Origin: Azotobacter beijerinckii
GTDB taxonomy: Bacteria; Pseudomonadota; Gammaproteobacteria; Pseudomonadales; Pseudomonadaceae
Reading direction: 5' to 3'
Assembly (NCBI RefSeq): GCF_900110885.1
Contig: NZ_FOFJ01000029.1
Span: forward strand, 1 to 53,342
DNA: 53,342 bases
Made by a program: the position numbers and the translations under genes. Positions 8,569 through 15,204 of the stretch are shown here, piece after piece. How positions within the stretch are numbered: the stretch's first letter is position 1; every line of letters starts with the position of its first letter. Under the pieces are notes generated by a model. That model was not told where the DNA came from. It was given only the letters and a program-made list of their open reading frames with translations, and did no database searches.

Positions 8569-9987
8569 CTAACGGGGCAGATAAACGGAAACCTCCAGCC
8601 CACCGAGGGGCGACTCGCCCAGGGCGATCTCGCCGCCGTGCAGCTCCACCGCCCGACGCACGATGGACAGCCCCAGCCCGGCGCCCTGGCCGCCGCCCTC
8701 CCGGAAGAAGCGCTCGAAGACCTTTTCGCGCAGCGCCGGCGGGATCCCCGGACCGCTGTCCTGCACGCGCAGCAGCAGGCTGTCCGCCGCGGCCTCGAGC
8801 TGCAGCCGGACGCGCCCGCCATCCGGGGTGTACTGCACGGCATTGGCGACCAGGTTTTGTACTAGGATCGCCAGGCTGGGCGCGTCGCCGCGCAATTCGT
8901 ACCCTCCCGCACCGGAGGTTTCCAGGGTCAGCTCCTGCCGCTTGGCCAGCGCCAGTGGCGTCAGCTCGGCCAGCTCGTCGCGCAGGAGCACGGCCAGGTC
9001 GAGGGGGATCATATTGAGCTGCACCGCCGCCGGCTCCAGCCGGGCCAGCGCCAACAGCTGCCCGACCACCCGGGTCGCCCGCTCGACGCCCGGCCCCAGC
9101 TGGCGCAGTGCCTCGTCGCGGTCGGCCGGGTCCGGCGCCTCGAGGGCATTCTGCGCATGAATGCGCAGCACCGCCAGCGGCGTGCGCAACTCGTGGGCGG
9201 CGGCGGCCAGCAGCTGGCGCTCCCGCTCCAGCAGTTGGGTCACCTGCAACAGCAGGCGATTGAGCGCCGCCATCACCGGCTCCAGCTCCCGCGGCAAAGG
9301 CGCCAGCAGAAGCGGGGCCAGGTTGTTCGGATCGCGCGCCCGGATCAGACCGACCATCCGTTCAAGCGGGGTCAGCCCGCAGCCGATCGCCAGCCAGACC
9401 AGCAGAGCCAGCAGCGGCAGGCCGACCAGGTCCGGCAGCAGGCTGCGCTGGGCGATCTTGCCCGCCAGTTCGCCGCGCACGTCCTCGCGCTCGCCCACCA
9501 GAATCCAGCGCCGGTCGATCCGGTCATGGAGGGCGAAGACCCGCCAGCGGAACGGCTCCGTCTCCAGCAGGTGATAGCCGACCAGGCGCTCGTCGGCCAG
9601 GGCCGCCGGCACCTCCGCCAGCAGACCGGAGAACAGGGTATGCGCGGCGCTCGCCGAATGCAGCAGCAGCCGGCCCTGTTCGTCGAACACCTGGAAGGCC
9701 AACTTGCCTTCGTAGCGATGGCCCAGCGACAGCGCCCCGTGCCCACCCGGCAGGAACTGCAACCCCAGCGCCTCGTCGAGCATGGCCTGCACCTCCTCGC
9801 GCTCGCGCTCGGCCATCCCCCGGCCGACCAGCCCGGCCAGCATCCGGGCGGTCTGCGCCAGCTGGGCATCGAACAGCTCTTCGATCTCGTGCTGGGCATC
9901 CCGATAGCTCTTGTAGGTGATCAGCGGCAGGGAAAGGCTCAGTACGCCCAACACGAGGGCCAAGGTGCGGGCGCGGATCGAGCGCAT
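8569..9987 (-). CDS. sensor histidine kinase (QseC/PmrB/CprS type)
   Basis: A 472-residue inner-membrane kinase. TM1 is about residues 8-26, a periplasmic sensor of about 155 residues follows, and TM2 is about 183-204, then a HAMP-like linker. The H box is AAAAHELRTPLAVL with phospho-acceptor H265. The N box NLVANAVQYTPDGG and G boxes DSGPGIP and GAGLGLSIV complete the catalytic domain. The extended N-terminal sensor and the AAHELRTPLA H box are typical of the QseC/PmrB group. It overlaps the response regulator gene by one base (TGATG). It is the last gene of a seven-gene unit, so the signal it reads may relate to the product or the stress handled by the upstream enzymes. Confidence 0.93.
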   Translation of the reverse strand: MRSIRARTLALVLGVLSLSLPLITYKSYRDAQHEIEELFDAQLAQTARMLAGLVGRGMAEREREEVQAMLDEALGLQFLPGGHGALSLGHRYEGKLAFQVFDEQGRLLLHSASAAHTLFSGLLAEVPAALADERLVGYHLLETEPFRWRVFALHDRIDRRWILVGEREDVRGELAGKIAQRSLLPDLVGLPLLALLVWLAIGCGLTPLERMVGLIRARDPNNLAPLLLAPLPRELEPVMAALNRLLLQVTQLLERERQLLAAAAHELRTPLAVLRIHAQNALEAPDPADRDEALRQLGPGVERATRVVGQLLALARLEPAAVQLNMIPLDLAVLLRDELAELTPLALAKRQELTLETSGAGGYELRGDAPSLAILVQNLVANAVQYTPDGGRVRLQLEAAADSLLLRVQDSGPGIPPALREKVFERFFREGGGQGAGLGLSIVRRAVELHGGEIALGESPLGGLEVSVYLPR

Positions 9988-10646
9988 CAGGGCTTGTCCA
10001 CCATGTAGCCGACGCCGCGCACCGTGCGGATCAATTCGGGAAAGAGCTTCTTGCGCAAATGGTGGACATGCACCTCCAGGGCGTTGCTCTCCACCTCCTC
10101 GTCCCAGCCGTAGAGCGCCTGCTGCAGCTTGTCGCGGGTCAGAACCCGCCCCGGCTGCGCGAGCAGTTCGTGCAGCAGCAGGAACTCCTTGCGCGCCAGG
10201 GCGACCTCCCGCCCCTCGTAGCTGACCGCCTGGCTCTGCGGATCGAGACAGATGCCGCGGTACTCCAGCGCCGGTTGCGGACGGTTGAAGCTGCGCCGCA
10301 ACAATGCCCGCAGCCGCGCCTTCAGCTCGGCGACATCGAACGGCTTGACCAGATAGTCATCGGCACCGGCATCCAGCCCGGCGATACGCTCGCTGGTCGC
10401 ATCGCGTGCGGTCAGCACCATCACCGGCAGCGGATGGCCCGCGGTGCGCAGGCACCGGAGCACCTCCAGCCCGTCCAGCCGCGGCAGACCGAGATCGAGC
10501 ACGCAGAGGTCGAAGCTCTCGCAGCCCAGCGCATGCAGCGCGCTGGCGCCGTCCTGCAGCCAATCGACCGTATATCCCTCGGGCTTGAGCGCAGTGCGGA
10601 TGCCCTCGCCCAGCGCCACGTCGTCCTCCACCAGCAGAATGCGCAT
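9987..10646 (-). CDS. OmpR/PmrA-class response regulator
   Basis: A 219-residue two-domain regulator. The receiver (1-115) has the acidic pair D8/D9, phospho-acceptor D51 in VLDLGLPRLDG, a T in LTARD and the conserved Lys in YLVKPF. The C-terminal winged-helix (about 125-217) contains LARKEFLLLHEL and the recognition-helix region ALEVHVHHLRKKL, then the wing IRTVRGVGYMV. It is closest by eye to QseB/PmrA/CprR. Such proteins bind direct repeats of CTTAA-type half-sites spaced five bases, and exactly such a site lies in front of the operon's first gene (15004-15020), so autoregulation is likely. It is 18 bp after the TPR gene and overlaps its kinase gene. Confidence 0.93.
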   Translation of the reverse strand: MRILLVEDDVALGEGIRTALKPEGYTVDWLQDGASALHALGCESFDLCVLDLGLPRLDGLEVLRCLRTAGHPLPVMVLTARDATSERIAGLDAGADDYLVKPFDVAELKARLRALLRRSFNRPQPALEYRGICLDPQSQAVSYEGREVALARKEFLLLHELLAQPGRVLTRDKLQQALYGWDEEVESNALEVHVHHLRKKLFPELIRTVRGVGYMVDKP

Positions 10647-10664
10647 GCCCTTGCTCCGTCTCCC

Positions 10665-11321
10665 TTATTTCAGCTCGACGCGGACCTTGCCGAGCAATGT
10701 TTCGATTTCCTTGTGCCGACCGGCGTCGGCGACCTCGCGGCCCGGCCGCGGCGCCGCCGCCAACGCCCTCTGCAGCGCCTCGAGCGCCTCGGGGTAGCGC
10801 TTCTGGCGGAACAGGAAATCGCCGTAGAAGTAGTTCGGATCGATGCCCTTCGGGTTCAGCCCCAGGGCCTGCTTGAGCAGCGCCTCGGCGCGCTCGTCGT
10901 CGCCGAAGCCGATCGGCCAGCCCGGTACCTGATAATACAGACTGCCGAGGCTGGTGTAGGCCGAACCGTCGAGCGCCTTGGGATCGGTCGCCAAGGCCTG
11001 CTCGAGGCTGGCGCGGGCCTGCTTGGCCAGGTCCAGCGCGCCCAGCCCGCCCTTGGCGCCGGCCCAGGTGCTGAGGACGATGCCGCGCCAGGTCAACAGC
11101 TCGGCCGAGTTCGGCTCGCTCTTGAGCGCCGCCTCGGCCTCGCCGGCAAGACGCTCGAAGGCCGCTTCGCGTTGCGCCTCGGGCAACTGGTAGTTGATCT
11201 CGGCCCAGCGGTTCTGCAGGTGCCGCAGGCTCTGGGTGCCCGCCTCGCTGAGAGCGAAGCCGGGCAGACTGCAGAGCAGCGCGCCGCCCAGCAACAGGCC
11301 GCGCAGGATGGATTTCTTCAT
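10665..11321 (-). CDS. exported TPR-repeat protein
   Basis: A 218-residue protein with a clear signal peptide (MKKSILRGLLLGGALLCSLP, cleavage near ALS/EA), hence probably periplasmic. The mature part is helical with TPR-like pairs: AGEAEAALKSEPNSAELLTWRG, ARASLEQALATDPKALDGSAY and ALLKQALGLNPKGIDPNYFYG. The pattern around FGDDERAEALLKQAL and YFYGDFL resembles the T-component-type TPR proteins seen near transporters and envelope enzymes. No catalytic motif is seen. It lies between the enzyme genes and the two-component system in the same operon (36 bp and 18 bp gaps), so it could be a periplasmic carrier or sensor accessory; this is inference. Confidence 0.7.
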   Translation of the reverse strand: MKKSILRGLLLGGALLCSLPGFALSEAGTQSLRHLQNRWAEINYQLPEAQREAAFERLAGEAEAALKSEPNSAELLTWRGIVLSTWAGAKGGLGALDLAKQARASLEQALATDPKALDGSAYTSLGSLYYQVPGWPIGFGDDERAEALLKQALGLNPKGIDPNYFYGDFLFRQKRYPEALEALQRALAAAPRPGREVADAGRHKEIETLLGKVRVELK

Positions 11322-11356
11322 GGGGTGACTCCGTTCGGTAGGGATGGGGCCTTCGC

Positions 11357-12148
11357 TCAGGACTTGCCGCGGGCAAAGCGCTGAATGATCGGCAGCTGCT
11401 TGCGCAGCGCCTGGTCGACGACCCGCGGCAACAGGCTGTTGAGACGCACGAAGAACTTCTCCGGCCAGCCGATATAGGTCTCCTCCTGCTCTCGCAGGAT
11501 CGCTTGGGCGAGCGCCTCCGCCACCGTCTGCGGGTCGTCCATCGCCACCTTCAGTTCGTCGTTCATCGCGATCACGTCACTGGCGTTCATCCCCGTGTTG
11601 GTTGCCCGCGGTGCGATGTAGAGTACCTTGACCTCGGTATCGGCCAGTTCGCGGCGCAAGGACTCCGAGAAACCGCGCACAGCGAACTTGCTGGCGCAGT
11701 AGGCACTGAAACCGGGGTAGCCGAGGGAGCCGAAGGTCGATCCGATATTGACCACCAGAGCACGTGGTTGCAGGCGCAGCAACGGCAGCAGGCGATGGGT
11801 GAGTTGCAGGGTAGCGGTGACGTTCAGCCCGATGATATTGGCGATTGACCCCTCGTCCTGATCCTCCAGCAGGCTGAAACAGTTGACGCCGGCGGCATTG
11901 ATTAACGTATTCAGCCCACCGAAACGCCGGGCTGCCGCCAGTACCGCCTGGCGCCCCTCCGCCTCGGCGATGTCCGCCTGGACGATTTCCAGCTGCGCCG
12001 GATAGCGCTTCAGCAGGGCCTGCAGGGGCTCGGCATGGCGGCCCACCAGCAGCAGCCGGGCATCGCCCTCGCAGAGCCGGGTGACCAGCGCCTGACCGAT
12101 GCCACCACTGGCTCCGGTGATCAATCCTCGACAATCTGACAACTGCAT
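11357..12148 (-). CDS. short-chain dehydrogenase/reductase
   Basis: A 263-residue classical SDR. The NAD(P) motif GASGGIG (12-18), the NAAG motif and the catalytic Ser-Tyr-Lys set (NIGSTFGSLGYPGFSAYCASK) are intact. R in VGRHAEP after strand 2 favours NADP. The C-terminal extension with a basic/hydrophobic end (RVVDQALRKQLPIIQRFARGK) hints at membrane association, common in SDRs acting on lipid substrates. Start ATG 12148 has an excellent AAGGAG ribosome site, and the gene is 10 bp after the iron-oxidase gene. In context it would reduce or oxidise a carbonyl made by the upstream enzymes; the substrate is unknown. Confidence 0.9.
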   Translation of the reverse strand: MQLSDCRGLITGASGGIGQALVTRLCEGDARLLLVGRHAEPLQALLKRYPAQLEIVQADIAEAEGRQAVLAAARRFGGLNTLINAAGVNCFSLLEDQDEGSIANIIGLNVTATLQLTHRLLPLLRLQPRALVVNIGSTFGSLGYPGFSAYCASKFAVRGFSESLRRELADTEVKVLYIAPRATNTGMNASDVIAMNDELKVAMDDPQTVAEALAQAILREQEETYIGWPEKFFVRLNSLLPRVVDQALRKQLPIIQRFARGKS

Positions 12149-12158
12149 ATTTCTCTCC

Positions 12159-12812
12159 TTAAGCCGTCAACGGCAAACTGCGAAACATGTCGCCGTACAG
12201 GCGATAGACCACCTTCGCGGTATGTACCACCGCGGCTTGATCCTGCGCGTCGTCCAGGCGATTCATCAGCCCCCTGAACAACTCGATGTGGTCGAGATCG
12301 AGACTGCCATGGGAGGTCAGGTAGCTGAACGCCTGCGCCGGCAACCCCAGGGTTTCTTGGAGGGCTCCGGCGGCGCGGGTGGCGATGGCGACACTGGTGC
12401 CCTCGAGCACCTGGACCATCCCGAAGAAGCTCGCCGGATTGCCTCGCTGGATGCGGTCGTAGACGTAGCTGACCATCAGCTCGGTAGGCAGGTTGGGCGT
12501 GGCGTGGCGCACCGCCTCGGCGTCTCCGCCGCAGGCGCGGATGTCGTTGAGAATCCACTCCTGGTGGCCGTACTCCTCCTCGATGTACTCGGCGATCGCC
12601 TCGCGCAGCCATTCCAGCCGCTCCGGCAGACGCGCGCCGCAGGCCATCAGCAGCGGCACAGTATGCTTGACGTGGTGGTAGGCCTGGCCGAGGAACGCCA
12701 GGTAGCTGGCCAGCGCAAGCCGCCCCTGCAGGGCCTCCCCGATGAGCGGCGCCGCCAGCAGGTAGTCGCGCTCGGCAGCGGTCTGCTCCTGCAAGCTCGT
12801 ATAGAAATCCAT
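12159..12812 (-). CDS. haem-oxygenase-like iron oxidase (TenA/UndA-type fold)
   Basis: A 217-residue all-helical protein annotated in relatives as TenA-like or iron-containing redox enzyme. It lacks the thiaminase active-site Cys context but has the metal-ligand layout of haem-oxygenase-like diiron oxidases: ExxH at E80/H83, a lone E137 in LEGTSV, then HxxxDxxH at H168/D172/H175. E80-H83-E137-H168 spacing is close to what I recall for UndA, which decarboxylates fatty acids to alkenes. Start ATG 12812 has an AAGGAG site. Gaps of 10 bp on both sides place it in the operon between the adenylate-forming enzyme and the SDR. Likely an O2-dependent oxidase acting on an acyl or amine substrate; the actual reaction is unknown. 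Confidence 0.75.
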   Translation of the reverse strand: MDFYTSLQEQTAAERDYLLAAPLIGEALQGRLALASYLAFLGQAYHHVKHTVPLLMACGARLPERLEWLREAIAEYIEEEYGHQEWILNDIRACGGDAEAVRHATPNLPTELMVSYVYDRIQRGNPASFFGMVQVLEGTSVAIATRAAGALQETLGLPAQAFSYLTSHGSLDLDHIELFRGLMNRLDDAQDQAAVVHTAKVVYRLYGDMFRSLPLTA

Positions 12813-12822
12813 GGTGTCTCCT

Positions 12823-14283
12823 TCAAACGTCATGGGCGGCCAGCACTCCCTCGATGGCCGTCCGGTAATGCTGAAACAGTGCCGCCCGGCGCAAACGGCC
12901 ATTGGCGGTGGCCAGGCCGTTGGCGGCGCCGAACGGCTGCTCGGCGCGCAGCCAGTGGTGGACGCGGGCATAGTCCGGCAGGCCGGCATTGACCCGCGCC
13001 ACGGCCTGTGCCAAGGCCTCGTCGGTAGTATCGGCCGTGCGCGGCTGCAGCACCGCCACGTTGGCCGCCTGCGCCTCGCCGTGCAGCCAGGCCAGGGCGA
13101 TCGGCAGTTGCTGCACCAGTTCGGCCTCGACCCACTCCGGATTGACGTTGCGTCCGAAGGCGGTGACGAACTGGTGCTTCTTGCGCCCGTGCAGGACCAG
13201 GAAGCCCTCCTCGAAATGGCCGAGATCGCCAGTGCCCAACCAGTCGCCGGTCGGTGCCGGCTCGCCGAGGTAGCCGAGCATCCGCGCGCCCCGCACCTCT
13301 ACCTCGCCGTCGGCGGCCAGGCGCACCTCCAGATGCGGCAGGGGCCGGCCGACGGTGCCGATGCGGCGCTGTTCGGGGGTATTCAGGCAAACCACCGAGG
13401 CGCACTCGGACAGTCCGTAGCCCTCGAACACCGGCAGGCCGAGGGCCTCGGCGCGCTCCAGCAGCTGCGGCGCGACCCGCCCGCCGCCGACCGCGACGAA
13501 GCGCAGGGAGCCCGGCAGCGGCAGACCGCTTTCCAGGGCTGTCACCCAGGCCAACAGCAGCTGCGGCAGGAGGATCAGGCTGTTCGGCCGGCTGCGCTCG
13601 AGCGCCCCGAGAAAGCACGGCAGGTCGAAGCGGCTGGCTCCTTCGAGACCCACCCGGGCCAGCGGCGCCAGCTCGATCAGCGCCCCGCCCAACAGCAGCG
13701 CGTAGAAGCCGGCGACGTTCTCCAACAGGACCGCCAGCGGCAGCACGCACAGGTGACGCTCGACCCCGCTCGGCCCGCAGACCTGCCAGAGGCTCGTCGC
13801 CACCCGCAACTGCAGGTCGGCGCCGAGGCAGACGCCTTTCGGCTGGCCGGTGGTACCGGAGGTGTAGGTGATCTTCGCGGTCCCCGTCGGCAGTTCGGCG
13901 ACCTGCGGCGGCCGACGCTGCGCGAACCCCTCGGCCAACGGCTCGAAGCCCAGCGGCGCATGGCGGGAAGGATCGGCGGCGATCAGCGTATCGACGCCAG
14001 CACTGTCCAGCACATGGCGCTGCTGGTCCGGGGAAAAGAACCCCGGCAGCGGCACGCAGACGACCCCGGCCCGCAGCGCCGCCAGATCCCACAGCACCCA
14101 CTCGATGCCGTTGTCCAACTCCAGCGACAGGCGCTGGGCACCGATTCGCCGCAGGTAAGCGGCCCGCACTCCGACCTCGTCGAGCAACTGGCGGTAATCC
14201 AGCCGGCGCTCGCCCTCCTGCAGCGCCGGTCGCTCGCCCTGGGCCGCCAGGGTCTGCCAGAAGGACTCAACCACAGGCGACAT
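12823..14283 (-). CDS. AMP-binding adenylate-forming enzyme
   Basis: A 486-residue ANL-superfamily enzyme expected to activate a carboxylic acid as acyl-AMP, and perhaps acyl-CoA. Motif A3 TYTSGTTGQPKG is at 139-150, A5 is GYGLSE near 294, A7 is GTGDLG near 363, and A8 is HGRKKHQFVTAFGRNVNP. The C-terminal A10 region reads NGRLRR, so the usual catalytic lysine appears to be Arg (R463). ATG 14283 is chosen because AGGAGG lies six bases upstream; it overlaps the end of the hemolysin-family gene by 17 bp, indicating translational coupling. No carrier-protein domain is fused, so the acyl group is probably passed to CoA or directly to the hemolysin-family protein. Confidence 0.88.
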   Translation of the reverse strand: MSPVVESFWQTLAAQGERPALQEGERRLDYRQLLDEVGVRAAYLRRIGAQRLSLELDNGIEWVLWDLAALRAGVVCVPLPGFFSPDQQRHVLDSAGVDTLIAADPSRHAPLGFEPLAEGFAQRRPPQVAELPTGTAKITYTSGTTGQPKGVCLGADLQLRVATSLWQVCGPSGVERHLCVLPLAVLLENVAGFYALLLGGALIELAPLARVGLEGASRFDLPCFLGALERSRPNSLILLPQLLLAWVTALESGLPLPGSLRFVAVGGGRVAPQLLERAEALGLPVFEGYGLSECASVVCLNTPEQRRIGTVGRPLPHLEVRLAADGEVEVRGARMLGYLGEPAPTGDWLGTGDLGHFEEGFLVLHGRKKHQFVTAFGRNVNPEWVEAELVQQLPIALAWLHGEAQAANVAVLQPRTADTTDEALAQAVARVNAGLPDYARVHHWLRAEQPFGAANGLATANGRLRRAALFQHYRTAIEGVLAAHDV

Positions 14284-14950
14284 CGGCAACCTCCTGGTAC
14301 AAGGGCCGGTAAGCGAAGCGCTGGTGAAGGCCCAAAAACTGCGCGCGGTTGTGAGGATCGGTGATATTCGCCGCCATGACCTGGGGATGGGTGTCGTAGT
14401 AATGCCCCCAGTCGGCCAGGTCCGCCCCCATGCGGGCCGGGTCCGCCAGCCCCAGCTCGACCATCGACAGGTCCAGGCGCCCGAAGCTGTTCAGCAGCAT
14501 CGCCGTCCCAGTGAAGACGACCCAGCGAAAGCCCTGGACATCCAGCAGGTCGGTCAGGGCGGTAATCATCAGACGCGCCCCACCGGGGCCCCGTGCGGCG
14601 AAATTGCCCACCTCGACGATATCCCTGCGCGCGACCGCCAAGCCCGTACGCTTGCTGATAACGCTTTCGATGGGTTCGTCCAGATAACGCTCGAGAAACA
14701 GCCCCTCGGTATCGTCGGCGGGACGCAGGCCAACCACGGCCTGCACCTGCCCGACGTCATCTTCGAACCCTAGCAGGCAGGGCATGAAATGGTGGATGCG
14801 CGCCGCGTAATAGTCGACGAAACGGGCACGAATGAAGGCTTCCAGCTCGCGACGGCGGGCGGAATCAGGAGATTGCTTGACCAGGTGCACACTCAGCGGT
14901 CGCTGGCGACCGATCAGCGCCAGCGGTTCGTGCTCCCATGACAGCTCCAT
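14267..14950 (-). CDS. thermostable hemolysin family protein (GNAT-like)
   Basis: A 227-residue protein of the family named after Vibrio thermostable delta-hemolysin. It has no signal peptide and looks cytosolic. The core RRDIVEVGNFAARGPGGARLMITALTDLL followed by FRWVVFTGTAMLLNSF has the strand-helix-strand pattern of GNAT-like acyltransferases, and MELSWEHEPLALIGRQRPL gives a typical N terminus. I infer an acyltransferase role rather than true haemolysis. It is the first gene of the operon. ATG 14950 has GAGG eight bases upstream. The promoter with a CTTAA-type box is at 14987-15020. Confidence 0.8.
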   Translation of the reverse strand: MELSWEHEPLALIGRQRPLSVHLVKQSPDSARRRELEAFIRARFVDYYAARIHHFMPCLLGFEDDVGQVQAVVGLRPADDTEGLFLERYLDEPIESVISKRTGLAVARRDIVEVGNFAARGPGGARLMITALTDLLDVQGFRWVVFTGTAMLLNSFGRLDLSMVELGLADPARMGADLADWGHYYDTHPQVMAANITDPHNRAQFLGLHQRFAYRPLYQEVADVACG

Positions 14951-14986
14951 CTTGCGGACCTCGGGGGACGTGTAGGGGATGGAGGC

Positions 14987-15020
14987 ATTCTCGTCCCCCC
15001 AGCCTTAACAAACGCTTAAG
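14987..15020 (-). promoter_or_regulatory. PmrA/QseB-type box and promoter of the seven-gene operon
   Basis: Read on the minus strand: CTTAAG-CGTTT-GTTAAG (15020-15004), then exactly 11 bases, then GAGAAT (14992-14987) as a -10. PmrA/QseB-class regulators bind two CTTAA half-sites with a 5-base spacer, taking the place of the -35, with 11 bp to the -10. Predicted start of transcription is near 14980, about 30 bases before the ATG at 14950. The outer half-site is palindromic, so the box also reads CTTAAC-AAACG-CTTAAG on the plus strand. Confidence 0.6.
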
Positions 15021-15204
15021 TCTGTATAAGACCGGCAGAACTTGCCCGGAACCGCTCGGGGAGCCACACCGCATACGCCACCGGACGTACCCGGCTTGCG
15101 CACAAGCACAAATAAGAAATATTCTTTAACAAAAATCATAAGCAGGTAGATTAGAACTACTCTTCTCCTCCTCAGGGCTTCACTGCGACTGTAAAAGGTT
15201 TAGC

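Noticed and set aside
12811..14364. 517-residue plus-strand frame opposite the adenylate-forming enzyme
   Set aside because: Gln/Arg/His-rich mirror frame; minus-strand motifs are unambiguous.
15114..15126. AAGAA-ATA-TTCTT palindrome upstream of oprB as a Fur or other regulator site
   Set aside because: Too short, poor match to the Fur box, and such A/T palindromes are common in promoters; it may be a binding site but I cannot name one.
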